Assembly: GCF_001571365.1 (NCBI RefSeq)
Contig: NZ_BCTQ01000004.1
Span: 1 to 64,000 of the forward strand
Reading direction: 5' to 3'
Length of the DNA stretch: 64,000 bases
DNA from: Achromobacter denitrificans NBRC 15125
Lineage (GTDB): Bacteria > Pseudomonadota > Gammaproteobacteria > Burkholderiales > Burkholderiaceae_B
Position 1 is the first letter of the stretch. The number at the start of each line of letters is the position of its first letter. Of this stretch, positions 10,608-18,246 are shown piece by piece. The notes beneath the pieces were generated by a model. That model was not told where the DNA came from and made no database searches. It saw nothing but the letters and a program-made list of their open reading frames with translations. Made by a program: the position numbers and the translations under genes.

Positions 10608-10765
10608 CAGCTGCCGGGGGGGCCGGCGAACAGCTGATAGAACCAGACGAGGAAACCGTAGCCCGCCACGATGATCACCGACAGGACGGGGGCCATGACT
10701 GCCGTCAGGAACAGGAAACTGCGCAATTCCTGCGGCTTTGTGTAGCCATCAGACTCGTTTTGCAC
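10607..10765 (-). CDS. napE: Periplasmic nitrate reductase accessory protein NapE
   Basis: A 52-residue single-pass membrane protein of unknown exact role that begins many nap operons. It starts at a GTG (10763-10765) preceded by GAGG at a six-base spacing. The sequence contains the typical segments ELRSFLFLTAVMAPVLSV and GYGFLVWFYQLFAGPPG, forming one helix with a family-conserved end. The TGA overlaps the napD ATG by one base. It is first in the nap-ccm train, and an FNR-type site lies about 70 bases upstream. Confidence 0.88.
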   Translation of the reverse strand: MQNESDGYTKPQELRSFLFLTAVMAPVLSVIIVAGYGFLVWFYQLFAGPPGS

Positions 10766-10834
10766 ACACCACCTCGCTACGACGTTGGGGCATTGCGTTT
10801 AACGTGCGGATGTCGAGGTTTTTAGCAGATGGCT

Positions 10835-10848
10835 TTGAGCGGCGTCAA
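10835..10848. promoter_or_regulatory. FNR/DNR-type site upstream of the nap-ccm operon
   Basis: The 14 bases TTGAGCGGCGTCAA have exact half-sites TTGA and TCAA separated by six bases, which matches the core of the FNR/CRP-family anaerobic box. The centre is about 76 bases upstream of the napE GTG. The position is compatible with activation of a minus-strand promoter. Function is inferred from the sequence and from the usual anaerobic control of nap genes. I could not identify a convincing -10 box. Confidence 0.6.
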
Positions 10849-10905
10849 TGTTGCGGCACGGCGAAAAATACCGCGCGCAACGCTATATATCTAAGCACAT
10901 AACGT

Positions 10906-10943
10906 TAGGGGAAAACAGGCCGGCGGAGCGCAATCCGCCGGCC
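10906..10943 (-). terminator. Intrinsic terminator after the BKACE gene
   Basis: A perfect 10-bp stem (GGCCGGCGGA at 10918-10927 paired with TCCGCCGGCC at 10934-10943) has a six-base loop. Read on the minus strand it is followed by TGTTTTCCCC, so it is a good Rho-independent terminator for the two-gene minus-strand operon that ends at 10984. It separates that operon from the nap promoter. The remaining intergenic bases 10850-10905 are relatively AT-rich and show no gene. Confidence 0.8.
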
Positions 10944-10983
10944 CTCCGGGATCTTTCGGGAAGCTCCTGCGCGAGGAGCCGTC

Positions 10984-11838
10984 CTAGCGGACCGCCCCGT
11001 AGATGCGGCGGGCGTCGGCCGCGCCGGCCAGGGGCCGGCCCAGGGCGCGCGCGCCTTCCGCGGCCTGCGCCACCAGCGCCGCGTTGCCGGGCGCCAGGCC
11101 GCCGTCGCGCAGCTTCAGGTTGTTCTCGAAGCCCACCCGCATGTGGCCGCCGAAGGCCGCGGCCGTCGTCACGCAGGCGTTCTCCTCGGGGCCGAAGGCG
11201 CAGACCGCCCAGGGCAGCGACTGGTCGTATGCGGCCAGGAAGGGCAGCAGGTCGTAGGCCGACGAGGTCTGGCCCGCGCTATAGCGGCCCAGCACGAACA
11301 GCACCGACCAGGCCCCGGGCGGGACCATGCCGCGCTGCCGCAAGGCCAGCCAGCGCCGCACGTCGGCTTCGTCGTACAGGATGATCTGCGCCATGATGCG
11401 GCGCTCGGCGATCCAGGCGAGGAAGGCGGCCAGTTCGGCCTCCGGGATGTCCGGCACGGCGATCTCGCGCAGTCCGATCGAGACGGCTTCGGGCTGCAGC
11501 TCGCGCACCAGCGCGATCTGTTCGGCGGCCTTGTAGACGCCGGCGGCCTCGCTGGTCACCTGCACGAGCAGCTCGTCGCCCACGGCGCGGCGCACGGCGG
11601 CCAGCGCGTCGCGGTAGGCCTGCGCGTCCAGCAGGTGGCTTCCGTCGGGCTTGCGCACGTGCATGTGCATCATGGCCGCGCCGGCGTCCAGGCAGGCGCG
11701 TGCCTCCCGCGCCAGGTCCCCGGCGGTCAGCGGCACGGCCGGATGGTCCGCGGCCTGCTTATAGGCGCCGTTGGGCGCCACGGTGATGACGACGGGGGAA
11801 TCCGCCAGCGCGGCGGGGGCGTAGGGCAGGGCGCTCAC
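10984..11838 (-). CDS. BKACE-family beta-keto acid cleavage enzyme (DUF849)
   Basis: A 284-residue TIM-barrel zinc enzyme of the BKACE family, which cleaves a beta-keto acid with acetyl-CoA to give acetoacetate and a new CoA ester. The metal-binding HxH is in AMMHMHVRKPDGSH (H58, H60). The GGHMRVGFENN segment near residue 230 carries the third histidine and a conserved arginine. The GTG at 11838 overlaps the dehydrogenase stop by four bases. The pairing with a hydroxyacyl dehydrogenase suggests oxidation of a hydroxy acid to a keto acid followed by cleavage, as in carnitine-like catabolism. The substrate is unknown. Confidence 0.88.
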   Translation of the reverse strand: MSALPYAPAALADSPVVITVAPNGAYKQAADHPAVPLTAGDLAREARACLDAGAAMMHMHVRKPDGSHLLDAQAYRDALAAVRRAVGDELLVQVTSEAAGVYKAAEQIALVRELQPEAVSIGLREIAVPDIPEAELAAFLAWIAERRIMAQIILYDEADVRRWLALRQRGMVPPGAWSVLFVLGRYSAGQTSSAYDLLPFLAAYDQSLPWAVCAFGPEENACVTTAAAFGGHMRVGFENNLKLRDGGLAPGNAALVAQAAEGARALGRPLAGAADARRIYGAVR

Positions 11839-12797
11839 GGCTGGATCTCCGGCAGTTCGGGGGCGATCAGGTCCAGGCCCGCGCGCAGCAGCCGGTCGTA
11901 GCGCGCGCGCTCGGCCGCGATGGTTTCCGGGGTCCAGGCGTAGAAGCCTTCTCCCGCCTTCATGCCGTGGCGGCCGTCCTGCGCGCGCTCGGTGAGGCAG
12001 TGCGCCGGATGGTCGGCATTGCAGAAGGTGGGATACATGGTGGCGCCGGCGGCGGCATGCACGTCGATGCCGGCGTGGTCGCGCTGCATGACCGGGCCGG
12101 CCGCCAGGAAGCGGAAGCCGAAGCCGAAGCGCACGGCCGCGTCCACGTCCTCGGGCGAGGCGATACCGCGATCGATCAGGTCGAAGGCTTCGCGCGACAG
12201 CGCATGCTGCAGCCGGTTGGCGAGAAAGCCCGGCAGGTCCTGGCCGACCCGGACCGGAACGCTGCCGCAGCGCCGCATGAAGGCGATCAGCGAGTCGGCG
12301 CAGGCGGGGTCGCTGGCTTCGCCCAGCACCACCTCGACCAGCGGCACCAGGTGCGCGGGCATGAAGAAGTGCAGGCCCAGCATGCGGCCGCGGGTGGCCA
12401 GGCCCTGGCCGATGGCGCTGATCGGGAAGCTGGAACTGTTGCTGGCCAGAATGGCGTCCGGACGGGCGCGCCGCTCCAGGTCCGCGAACAGCGCCTGCTT
12501 GATGTCCAGGCGCTCGGGGATGCACTCGATCACCAGATCCACGCCGGCCCAGTCCACGCCGTCCAGGTCGGGCGCCGTGGCGAGCAGCGCCACGTTTTCC
12601 TTGCGGCCGATATTGTCCAGGTTCTCCGCGACGCGGGCCGGCAGACCGGCGGCGCGTTCGGGATTCGATTCGATCACCGTCGTCCGGCAGGACGCGCGGG
12701 TCAAGACCACGGCGACGTCGGCGCCCATCGTGCCGCCGCCCACCACCACCGCGTGCGCCGCGCCCGGATTGGGCAGCGCTTTCGCGTCCGTCTGCAT
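11835..12797 (-). CDS. 3-hydroxyacyl-CoA dehydrogenase family NAD-dependent oxidoreductase (L-carnitine dehydrogenase-like)
   Basis: A 320-residue two-domain dehydrogenase. The N-terminal Rossmann fold has GGGTMG (20-25). The catalytic dyad appears as H143 (GLHFFMPAHLVPLVEVV) and E155, with the substrate serines in SNSSSFPIS. The C-terminal helical domain has LPGFLANRLQHAL. Beside a BKACE gene the likely role is oxidation of a beta-hydroxy acid or carnitine-like substrate to the keto acid that BKACE cleaves. It is the first gene of the operon, divergent from a LysR gene. Confidence 0.85.
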   Translation of the reverse strand: MQTDAKALPNPGAAHAVVVGGGTMGADVAVVLTRASCRTTVIESNPERAAGLPARVAENLDNIGRKENVALLATAPDLDGVDWAGVDLVIECIPERLDIKQALFADLERRARPDAILASNSSSFPISAIGQGLATRGRMLGLHFFMPAHLVPLVEVVLGEASDPACADSLIAFMRRCGSVPVRVGQDLPGFLANRLQHALSREAFDLIDRGIASPEDVDAAVRFGFGFRFLAAGPVMQRDHAGIDVHAAAGATMYPTFCNADHPAHCLTERAQDGRHGMKAGEGFYAWTPETIAAERARYDRLLRAGLDLIAPELPEIQP

Positions 12798-12849
12798 GGT
12801 TTGCTCCTTGTCTGAAACTACGCTGGGGCCGAGTGTAGAGAAGCCTGTT

Positions 12850-12898
12850 TGATTGATGAATCAGATTTTTTGGATAGAATGATCTTGAAATCAGATCA
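12850..12898. promoter_or_regulatory. Two palindromes in the divergent dehydrogenase/LysR region
   Basis: Two inverted repeats lie in the 119-base gap: TGATT-GATG-AATCA at 12850-12863 and TGATCT-N7-AGATCA at 12880-12898. Their centres are about 32.5 bases apart, close to three helical turns. LysR-type activators commonly bind two phased sites beside their own promoter, so these are good candidates for the sites of the regulator starting at 12917. The assignment is inferred from position and symmetry. Confidence 0.55.
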
Positions 12899-12916
12899 AT
12901 TAAGACGGTGCCCCCC

Positions 12917-13825
12917 ATGCAGATCAATCTTTCGATGCGCGATATCGATACGACGCTGGTGCTGGGTCGCACCCTCAACTTCCGCCAGGCGGCCGCCCAG
13001 CTGCACCTGTCGCAATCGGCCTTGTCCACGCAGGTGCAGCGCATCGAGGACGCGCTCGGCGTGCGGCTGTTCGACCGCACCACGCGCACCGTCCGGCTCA
13101 CCGCGGCCGGCGAGGTCTTCATGCAGCAGGCCGCCAACCTGCAGGCGGCCTTCCGCGACGCGGTCTCCGCCGTCAGCGGCATCGTCAACGCCGAGCAGGG
13201 CCAGGTATCGGTGGCGGCCTTGCCCTCGGTGGCCGCGCGGCTGCTGCCGCGCGTGCTCATGGCCTATCGCCAGGCCCATCCCCTGGTCGCCCTGAAACTG
13301 CACGACACCTTGTCGGGCCCGGCCTTCGACCTGGTGCGCGCGGGCGAGGTGGACTTCGCGCTGACGGCCGCCGATCCCCAGCATGCGGACCTGCACTACG
13401 TGCCCCTGATGTCCGACAGCTTCCTGCTGCTGATTCCGGAGGCCCATTCCCTGGCCCGCACCCGCGGGCCGCTGCGCTGGGCGGACACGGCCGACGCCGC
13501 GCACGTGTCCATGGTGCAGCCCAGCAGCGTGCGCCAATACACCGAATGGGCCTTCCTGCAGAACCGCATCCGCTTCGTGCCGGCCTTCGAGGCCGAGCAC
13601 CTGACCACCATCGTCGCCATGGTGGAGTGCGGATTCGGCGTCGCGGCGCTGCCCGAGATCGCGGCCGGCGCCGTGGCGCAGAACGGCATCGTGCAGCGTC
13701 CGCTGATCGGCCCGGTGGCCGAGCGCTCCATCGGCCTGGTCACCTCGCGCAACCGCAGCCTCTCGCCCGCGGCCGCCGCGCTGGTACAGGCCTTGAAGGA
13801 CTACCTGGCGGCGCAGCCGCGTTAG
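12917..13825 (+). CDS. LysR-family transcriptional regulator
   Basis: A regulator of 302 residues. The N-terminal winged helix contains TLNFRQAAAQLHLSQSALSTQVQRIEDALG and the wing LFDRTTRTVRLTAAG. The C-terminal effector-binding domain begins near residue 90. I used the ATG at 12917; a GTG at 12908 would add three residues. The divergent position beside the BKACE operon and the palindromes in between suggest that it controls that operon in response to its substrate. Confidence 0.88.
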   Translation: MQINLSMRDIDTTLVLGRTLNFRQAAAQLHLSQSALSTQVQRIEDALGVRLFDRTTRTVRLTAAGEVFMQQAANLQAAFRDAVSAVSGIVNAEQGQVSVAALPSVAARLLPRVLMAYRQAHPLVALKLHDTLSGPAFDLVRAGEVDFALTAADPQHADLHYVPLMSDSFLLLIPEAHSLARTRGPLRWADTADAAHVSMVQPSSVRQYTEWAFLQNRIRFVPAFEAEHLTTIVAMVECGFGVAALPEIAAGAVAQNGIVQRPLIGPVAERSIGLVTSRNRSLSPAAAALVQALKDYLAAQPR

Positions 13826-13889
13826 GGCCCGCGCGAAGCCTCTGCTACGATGGTTCGGCCCGCCAGGACGCCGGACGAAGGAGCGCTTC

Positions 13890-14597
13890 GTGACAAATCA
13901 TCGAACCATCGAAATCTACCGGTACGACCCCGACAAGGACGCCGCGCCGTACATGCAGAGATTCGAGCTGGAGGCCGCGCCCGGCGAAAAGATGCTGCTC
14001 GATCTGCTTGTGCACCTCAAAGGCATCGACGACTCCATCGGTTTTCGCCGTTCCTGTCGAGAAGGCGTCTGCGGCTCGGACGCGATGAACATCAACGGCA
14101 GGAACGGCCTGGCCTGCGTGACGAATCTGAATGAGCTCCCCGAACGCATCGTGCTGAGGCCCTTGCCCGGCCTGCCCGTGATCCGCGACCTGATCGTCGA
14201 TATGTCGGCGTTCTTCATCCAATACCACTCGATCAAGCCCTACCTGATCAACGCCGATCCACCGCCGGAACGCGAGCGCCTGCAATCGCCCGAGCAGCGC
14301 GAAGCGCTCGACGGCCTGTACGAGTGCATTCTGTGCGCCTGCTGTTCGACCGCCTGTCCCTCGTTCTGGTGGAATCCCGACAAGTACGTCGGGCCGGCGG
14401 GCTTGCTCCAGGCGTATCGCTTCCTGGTCGATTCGCGCGATCAGGCCACGTCCGAGCGCCTGGACGACCTGAACGATCCCTACCGGCTGTTCCGCTGCCA
14501 CACCATCATGAATTGCACCGATATCTGTCCGAAGGGGCTGGACCCGTCCGGGGCCATCGGCAAGATCCGCGGGATGATGGCGCGGCGAATGATCTAG
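13890..14597 (+). CDS. sdhB: Succinate dehydrogenase iron-sulfur subunit (stand-alone sdhB)
   Basis: A 235-residue full-length SdhB with a GTG start after GAAGGAG. The [2Fe-2S] domain has CREGVCGSDAMNINGRNG with C56, C61, D64 and C76; aspartate at the third position also occurs in E. coli SdhB. The C-terminal domain has CILCACCSTACPSFWWN (from residue 146) and the later cysteines of RCHTIMNCTDICPKGL for the 4Fe and 3Fe clusters. No sdhA, sdhC or sdhD is nearby: it stands between a LysR gene and a convergent cupin. Either the complex is encoded in split loci or this is a second copy. Confidence 0.93.
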   Translation: MTNHRTIEIYRYDPDKDAAPYMQRFELEAAPGEKMLLDLLVHLKGIDDSIGFRRSCREGVCGSDAMNINGRNGLACVTNLNELPERIVLRPLPGLPVIRDLIVDMSAFFIQYHSIKPYLINADPPPERERLQSPEQREALDGLYECILCACCSTACPSFWWNPDKYVGPAGLLQAYRFLVDSRDQATSERLDDLNDPYRLFRCHTIMNCTDICPKGLDPSGAIGKIRGMMARRMI

Positions 14598-14622
14598 GCG
14601 GCTGAGCCAGGCGCCCGATTGC

Positions 14623-14662
14623 GGGCCTGTGCGAGGCTTCTTTTGGTGTTAACAGGCCCTAG
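14623..14662. repeat. Palindromic intergenic repeat, copy A
   Basis: Inverted arms GGGCCTG (14623-14629) and CAGGCCC (14653-14659) enclose 23 bases, and the element ends with CTAG. It lies between the convergent sdhB and cupin genes, and the cupin TAG stop is inside it. Read on the minus strand it aligns with copies at 42413-42460 and 58147-58178 from CTAGGGCCTGT onward. It may act as a bidirectional terminator or be a small dispersed repeat. Confidence 0.65.
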
Positions 14663-15045
14663 TCGCCCGCGCCGCTTTCGTCCGGCGTTTCCCTCGGGCG
14701 CCAGGCCTCGGGGGGCTGGTGGATCAGGGTCAGCAGCACGACCGTGGGCGCGCGCGCATGCAGGCTGTGGGGCTCGCCGCCTTGCAGCATTACCAGTTGC
14801 CCCTCGGCGAGGGTGCATTGGCGCGCCGGCGTTTCGACGTCGACCTGACCCGAGAGGCAATGCAGGGTCAGCACGCCCGGAACCTGGTGCGAGGGCATCC
14901 GGTGTCCGGCCGGCAGAACCAGCCGGATCAGCTGTAGATCCGTGGTCCGCAGCAGGCTGATGCTGACGGGGGGCTCCGGCTCCGTCGATGCCGGCCGATG
15001 GAACAGGTCGATGACTTCCAGGGGATTCGCGTGCTTCAGCGCCAT
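14659..15045 (-). CDS. Small cupin-domain protein
   Basis: A 128-residue single-domain cupin. The barrel motifs are recognisable as LVLPAGHRMPSHQVPGVLTLHCLSG near residue 43 and LVMLQGGEPHSLHA near residue 85. Histidines in both motifs could bind a metal, although the first motif departs from the usual HxHx pattern. Such small cupins have varied or unknown roles. It is a monocistronic gene, convergent with sdhB, and its TAG stop lies inside repeat copy A. Confidence 0.75.
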   Translation of the reverse strand: MALKHANPLEVIDLFHRPASTEPEPPVSISLLRTTDLQLIRLVLPAGHRMPSHQVPGVLTLHCLSGQVDVETPARQCTLAEGQLVMLQGGEPHSLHARAPTVVLLTLIHQPPEAWRPRETPDESGAGD

Positions 15046-15123
15046 GAGCGCCTCCGGTGCCGTTTACGGGAACGAAGGCATTGTAGCGGCCGGGCCCGGC
15101 GCGGGGCCGGCCGCCAGGCCGTC

Positions 15124-15678
15124 TCAGCGGCCGCGTGTCATCGATTCCAGCACGCCGTCGCGTCGTATCCAGCCATGGAACAGCGCCGCGCCCAGGTGCA
15201 GCAGCACCGTGGCAAACAGCAGGAAAGCCAGATAGCGGTGCGCCCCGCGCAGCCAGGCAAACCAGGCCGCGTCGGCAGGCGCGATGGGCGGCAGTTGCCA
15301 ACTGCCCACCATCACCGGATAGCCGCCGGCCGACACCATGGCCCAACCGATGAGCGGCATCGCGAACATGAGCGCGTACAACAGGATGTGCGAGGCCAGC
15401 GCGGCGTGGCGCTGCCAACCCGGCATGGCGGCGGGCAAGGCGGGAACCCCTTTGTACAGGCGCGTGCCCAGGCGTATGCAAGCCAGCGCCAATAGCGCCA
15501 CGCCCAAGGGCTTGTGGATCTGTATCAGCCATTGGTGCCGTTCGGAAACCGAAGCCACCATGCCTACGCCGATGAACAGCATCGCGAGAATGCCGATGGC
15601 CATCAGCCAGTGCAGCAGGCGTGCCAGCAGGCTGAACCTGGCCGGGGACGGATAACTTGGATAGGTCGGCAAACTCAT
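15124..15678 (-). CDS. Cytochrome b561 family protein
   Basis: A 184-residue integral membrane dihaem cytochrome b. Four hydrophobic helices are visible, with candidate haem histidines in ARLLHWLMAIGILAM, in LIQIHKPLG and in GAHRYLAFLLFATVLLHLGA. Such proteins take electrons from quinol, in some cases to supply a periplasmic partner. The ATG overlaps the stop of the catalase-like gene by four bases, so the two form an operon. The pairing suggests that the cytochrome feeds or relieves periplasmic peroxide stress. Confidence 0.9.
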   Translation of the reverse strand: MSLPTYPSYPSPARFSLLARLLHWLMAIGILAMLFIGVGMVASVSERHQWLIQIHKPLGVALLALACIRLGTRLYKGVPALPAAMPGWQRHAALASHILLYALMFAMPLIGWAMVSAGGYPVMVGSWQLPPIAPADAAWFAWLRGAHRYLAFLLFATVLLHLGAALFHGWIRRDGVLESMTRGR

Positions 15679-16778
15679 TGCGCGCGCTCCGGTCGGGTGG
15701 AAGGGGAGGAAGCCATGGCGCCTGGGGGAGGCCCTTCGCCGGTACGGCGCTCATAAGACGTGGCGTAGGCGGCCGAACGCGCCGGCAAGAGCGGATCGTC
15801 GGAAATGGCGATGCCGCGAGGCAATACGGTCGGGTCGTAATTCACGTCGCGGCAGGGACCTTCATCCTGCGAAGCGCTGCGGGTGATCACCACGGTGCCG
15901 GCGTCGACGGTGGGACGATCGGCCGGCCATTGCCGGGTGGCGTCGCGAGTGGAATCGTCCGCGGTTCCCAGCGTTACCAGCAATCGCCAGCGCAACGGGC
16001 CCTTCGCCAGGCGTTGTTGCAGGTCGGCCTGAAGATAGTCGGCGCCATGCGCCGGCTCGGCCAAAGGCGCGGCTGCGGCTTCCAGGGGCTCCACGCGCCA
16101 GCGCACGGGCCGCCGCTTGCCCTGCGCGTCGACAAGATAAAAGGCATTCAGGCCGTAATAGCTTTCGGTGGCGTAGCTGGCCGACGGCTTGGCGGTCTTG
16201 ACCCACGCCAGGAAGGGCGCCGTTTCGGGGTGGGCCGCGAAGAAGGCCTGCATGCGCCGCGGGTCGGGCTTGCCCGTCTTGGGATCGGGGCGGGCGGCCA
16301 GTTGCTGGTCATAGAACGCCTGCGGTGTGTTGAGCGGGAACACGGGCATGCTGTTCATCCCGGTGCGCCACTGCTCTCCATTGGGAGAGGTGAACTGCAA
16401 TGCGAAACTGCGGATGGGGACGCTGGAATCCGGCGCGTAGGGATTGCCTCCGGGCAAGGCCAGCCGTCCTACTACCGGCGTATTGCCCGGCGCGAACACC
16501 GTTGCCGTGGACAGGGCTTGCGCCGCGCCGCTGCTTTCAAATTGGCCGACCACGCAGACTCCTTTTGCGTGGTTGCGGCGAAAACCCGCATGAACGCCGC
16601 TGTTGGCTTCCAGGGCATCCACTACCCGGGCCGGGGTCAGGCGCTGCGGGTCCAGCCAGCCGCCCACATACGCAAAGGCGGCGCCCGAGAAGAGCAGGAT
16701 GGCGCCGATCGCGCCCAGACGCAGACAGGTTTGCCGGGCATTGAGCGGCCGGGCATCGCTTTGGGGTCCTTGTTGCAT
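15675..16778 (-). CDS. Periplasmic catalase-family peroxidase (SrpA-like)
   Basis: A 367-residue small catalase-related peroxidase. An N-terminal membrane helix or signal (residues 22-38) indicates export. The catalase core has the distal histidine H70 in GFRRNHAKGVC and the proximal haem tyrosine in PLLPARSAAYATSY, with R334 and Y338 in the R-x3-Y spacing. It is shorter than ordinary monofunctional catalases, as is usual for this group. It is transcribed divergently from an ECF sigma gene, with a symmetric promoter-like element between them, and overlaps the cytochrome b561 gene. Confidence 0.9.
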   Translation of the reverse strand: MQQGPQSDARPLNARQTCLRLGAIGAILLFSGAAFAYVGGWLDPQRLTPARVVDALEANSGVHAGFRRNHAKGVCVVGQFESSGAAQALSTATVFAPGNTPVVGRLALPGGNPYAPDSSVPIRSFALQFTSPNGEQWRTGMNSMPVFPLNTPQAFYDQQLAARPDPKTGKPDPRRMQAFFAAHPETAPFLAWVKTAKPSASYATESYYGLNAFYLVDAQGKRRPVRWRVEPLEAAAAPLAEPAHGADYLQADLQQRLAKGPLRWRLLVTLGTADDSTRDATRQWPADRPTVDAGTVVITRSASQDEGPCRDVNYDPTVLPRGIAISDDPLLPARSAAYATSYERRTGEGPPPGAMASSPSTRPERAQ

Positions 16779-16812
16779 GAGGCTCCTTGCCCGTAGGGCG
16801 CTGAATTCCCCT

Positions 16813-16875
16813 GTAAGACGGAGGGCCGGAGAATTTATTCCCCCAGGGAATAAACCCGCCCGGGCGGCGTCTTAC
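16813..16875. promoter_or_regulatory. Symmetric overlapping divergent ECF-type promoter
   Basis: Both strands carry GTAAGACG, exactly 13 bases, then TTTATTCCC. On the plus strand these are 16813-16820 and 16834-16842. On the minus strand they are 16875-16868 and 16854-16846. The two TTTATTCCC boxes form a perfect palindrome separated by CCA, while the 13-base spacers are unrelated. This fits two overlapping ECF promoters with identical -35 and -10 elements, one serving the sigma operon at 16933 and one the catalase operon at 16778. A dimeric repressor site is the alternative. Confidence 0.6.
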
Positions 16876-16932
16876 CGTATTGGCCTGTAAGCTTGTGGCG
16901 CAACGGGCGCTGGCCTGGATGGGAACCCCGAC

Positions 16933-17505
16933 ATGATTCGACCGGTACGATTGCCTGCACACGGCCCGGTATCCCTCGACGACGACGCCACGGCGTCGGA
17001 CGAGCTGTCCGACGCCGTGCTGCGCCAGCTATTGCCGCGTCTGCGGCGGTTTGGCCTGCGCCTGACGCGCGACCCGGTGTCGGCCGACGACCTGGTGCAG
17101 TCCACCCTGGAAAGGGCCTTGACGCGCTGGTCCAGCCGCCGGCCGCAAGGCGACGTGCGGGCCTGGCTGTTCACGATTCTGTACCGGCAGTTTCTCGATT
17201 CCCAACGCCGGACGCGCCGTTATGCGCGGCTGCTCGACTGGTTCGCAGGGTCCGACGCGGCCGCGCCCTCGGCGGAACGCGAGGCGATCGCGCGATCTTC
17301 GCTGGATGTCTTCGAGCGCCTGCCCGAGGCCCAGCGCACGTTGCTGTGGCTGGTTTGCGTGGAAGGCATGAGCTACAAGGCCGTGGCCGACCTGTTCGAC
17401 GTGCCGCTGGGCACGGTGATGTCGCGCCTGTCGCGCGCGCGCAGCGCCTTGCGCGAACTGCACGAGGGCCAGGCCGGCGAGGGCCATCTGAGGATACTGA
17501 AATGA
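16933..17505 (+). CDS. ECF-type RNA polymerase sigma factor
   Basis: A 190-residue ECF sigma factor. Region 2 is visible in TRDPVSADDLVQSTLERALTRW and AWLFTILYRQFLDSQRR. Region 4 is LPEAQRTLLWLVCVEGMSYKAVADLFDVPLGTVMSRLSRARSAL (about residues 130-175), with its helix-turn-helix. The stop overlaps the anti-sigma start by ATGA. The divergent catalase/cytochrome b561 operon is its probable target, and the symmetric element upstream suggests autoregulation. Confidence 0.93.
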   Translation: MIRPVRLPAHGPVSLDDDATASDELSDAVLRQLLPRLRRFGLRLTRDPVSADDLVQSTLERALTRWSSRRPQGDVRAWLFTILYRQFLDSQRRTRRYARLLDWFAGSDAAAPSAEREAIARSSLDVFERLPEAQRTLLWLVCVEGMSYKAVADLFDVPLGTVMSRLSRARSALRELHEGQAGEGHLRILK

Positions 17506-18239
17506 ACAAGAATACTATCGACGACCTGGCGCGCAACGCGTTTGTGGATGAGCAGCTCGACCCGGCGCAGCGTCAGGAGATGCAGGCTTACCTGCATGCG
17601 CATCCGGAGGAGGAACGAGAGCTCGCTGCCTGGCAACGCGATGCGCGGCGGCTGCGCGCGATGGCCGGCCAGGACAGCCTGCCGCCCAATCCCGCGCTGG
17701 ATCCCGTCGCGGTGCGAGCCCGGCTGCGCAGCCGTTCGCGTCGCCGCCTGGCCATGGCGGCCAGCCTGGTCGTGGCGGTCGCGATAGGCGGCATCACGGG
17801 CTGGAGCGCGCGGGATATGGCCGCGGCCAACCGGATTCTGCCCATGCAGGACGCGATGCAGGCCTATCGCATGTTTGCCTCGGCGGACGCGCCGCGGCCG
17901 GACGTGCGCGCCGATGCCGGCGACCTGCAGGGCTGGCTGGACGGCTACTTCTCCAGCGCCCAGCGTATGCCCGACTTGAGCGCCGGCGGCTTCAAGCCCG
18001 TGGCCGGACGCCTGCTGGCGACCGACCAGGGGCCGGCCGCCATCGTGATCTACGAGAACGCCGGGCAGCGCGCCACGTTCTACATCCGTCCGCCCGGACC
18101 GGGCAATCAGTTCCTGGCGCAAGGCAGCCGGCGCGACGGCGACCTGCTCGCCCGCTATTGGTCGGGGCAGGGGTATAACTATGCGCTGGTCACGTCGGGG
18201 GACGACGCGCCGGGGTCGTTCCCCGCCGTGCGCAGTTAG
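17502..18239 (+). CDS. Membrane-bound anti-sigma factor
   Basis: A 245-residue protein. The N-terminal cytoplasmic part has the short helical pattern typical of anti-sigma domains (FVDEQLDPAQRQEMQAYLHAHPEE). One membrane helix covers about residues 83-101, followed by a periplasmic domain of about 140 residues. No zinc-binding H-x3-C-x2-C motif is present, so it is not a ZAS-type anti-sigma. Translational coupling to the sigma gene supports the role. The periplasmic domain presumably senses an oxidant or envelope signal. It converges on the esterase gene. Confidence 0.85.
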   Translation: MNKNTIDDLARNAFVDEQLDPAQRQEMQAYLHAHPEEERELAAWQRDARRLRAMAGQDSLPPNPALDPVAVRARLRSRSRRRLAMAASLVVAVAIGGITGWSARDMAAANRILPMQDAMQAYRMFASADAPRPDVRADAGDLQGWLDGYFSSAQRMPDLSAGGFKPVAGRLLATDQGPAAIVIYENAGQRATFYIRPPGPGNQFLAQGSRRDGDLLARYWSGQGYNYALVTSGDDAPGSFPAVRS

Positions 18240-18246
18240 GACACCG

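Noticed and set aside
13890..14597. Asp in place of the third cluster cysteine of SdhB as a sign of decay
   Set aside because: The same aspartate occurs in functional E. coli SdhB, so the cluster site is normal.
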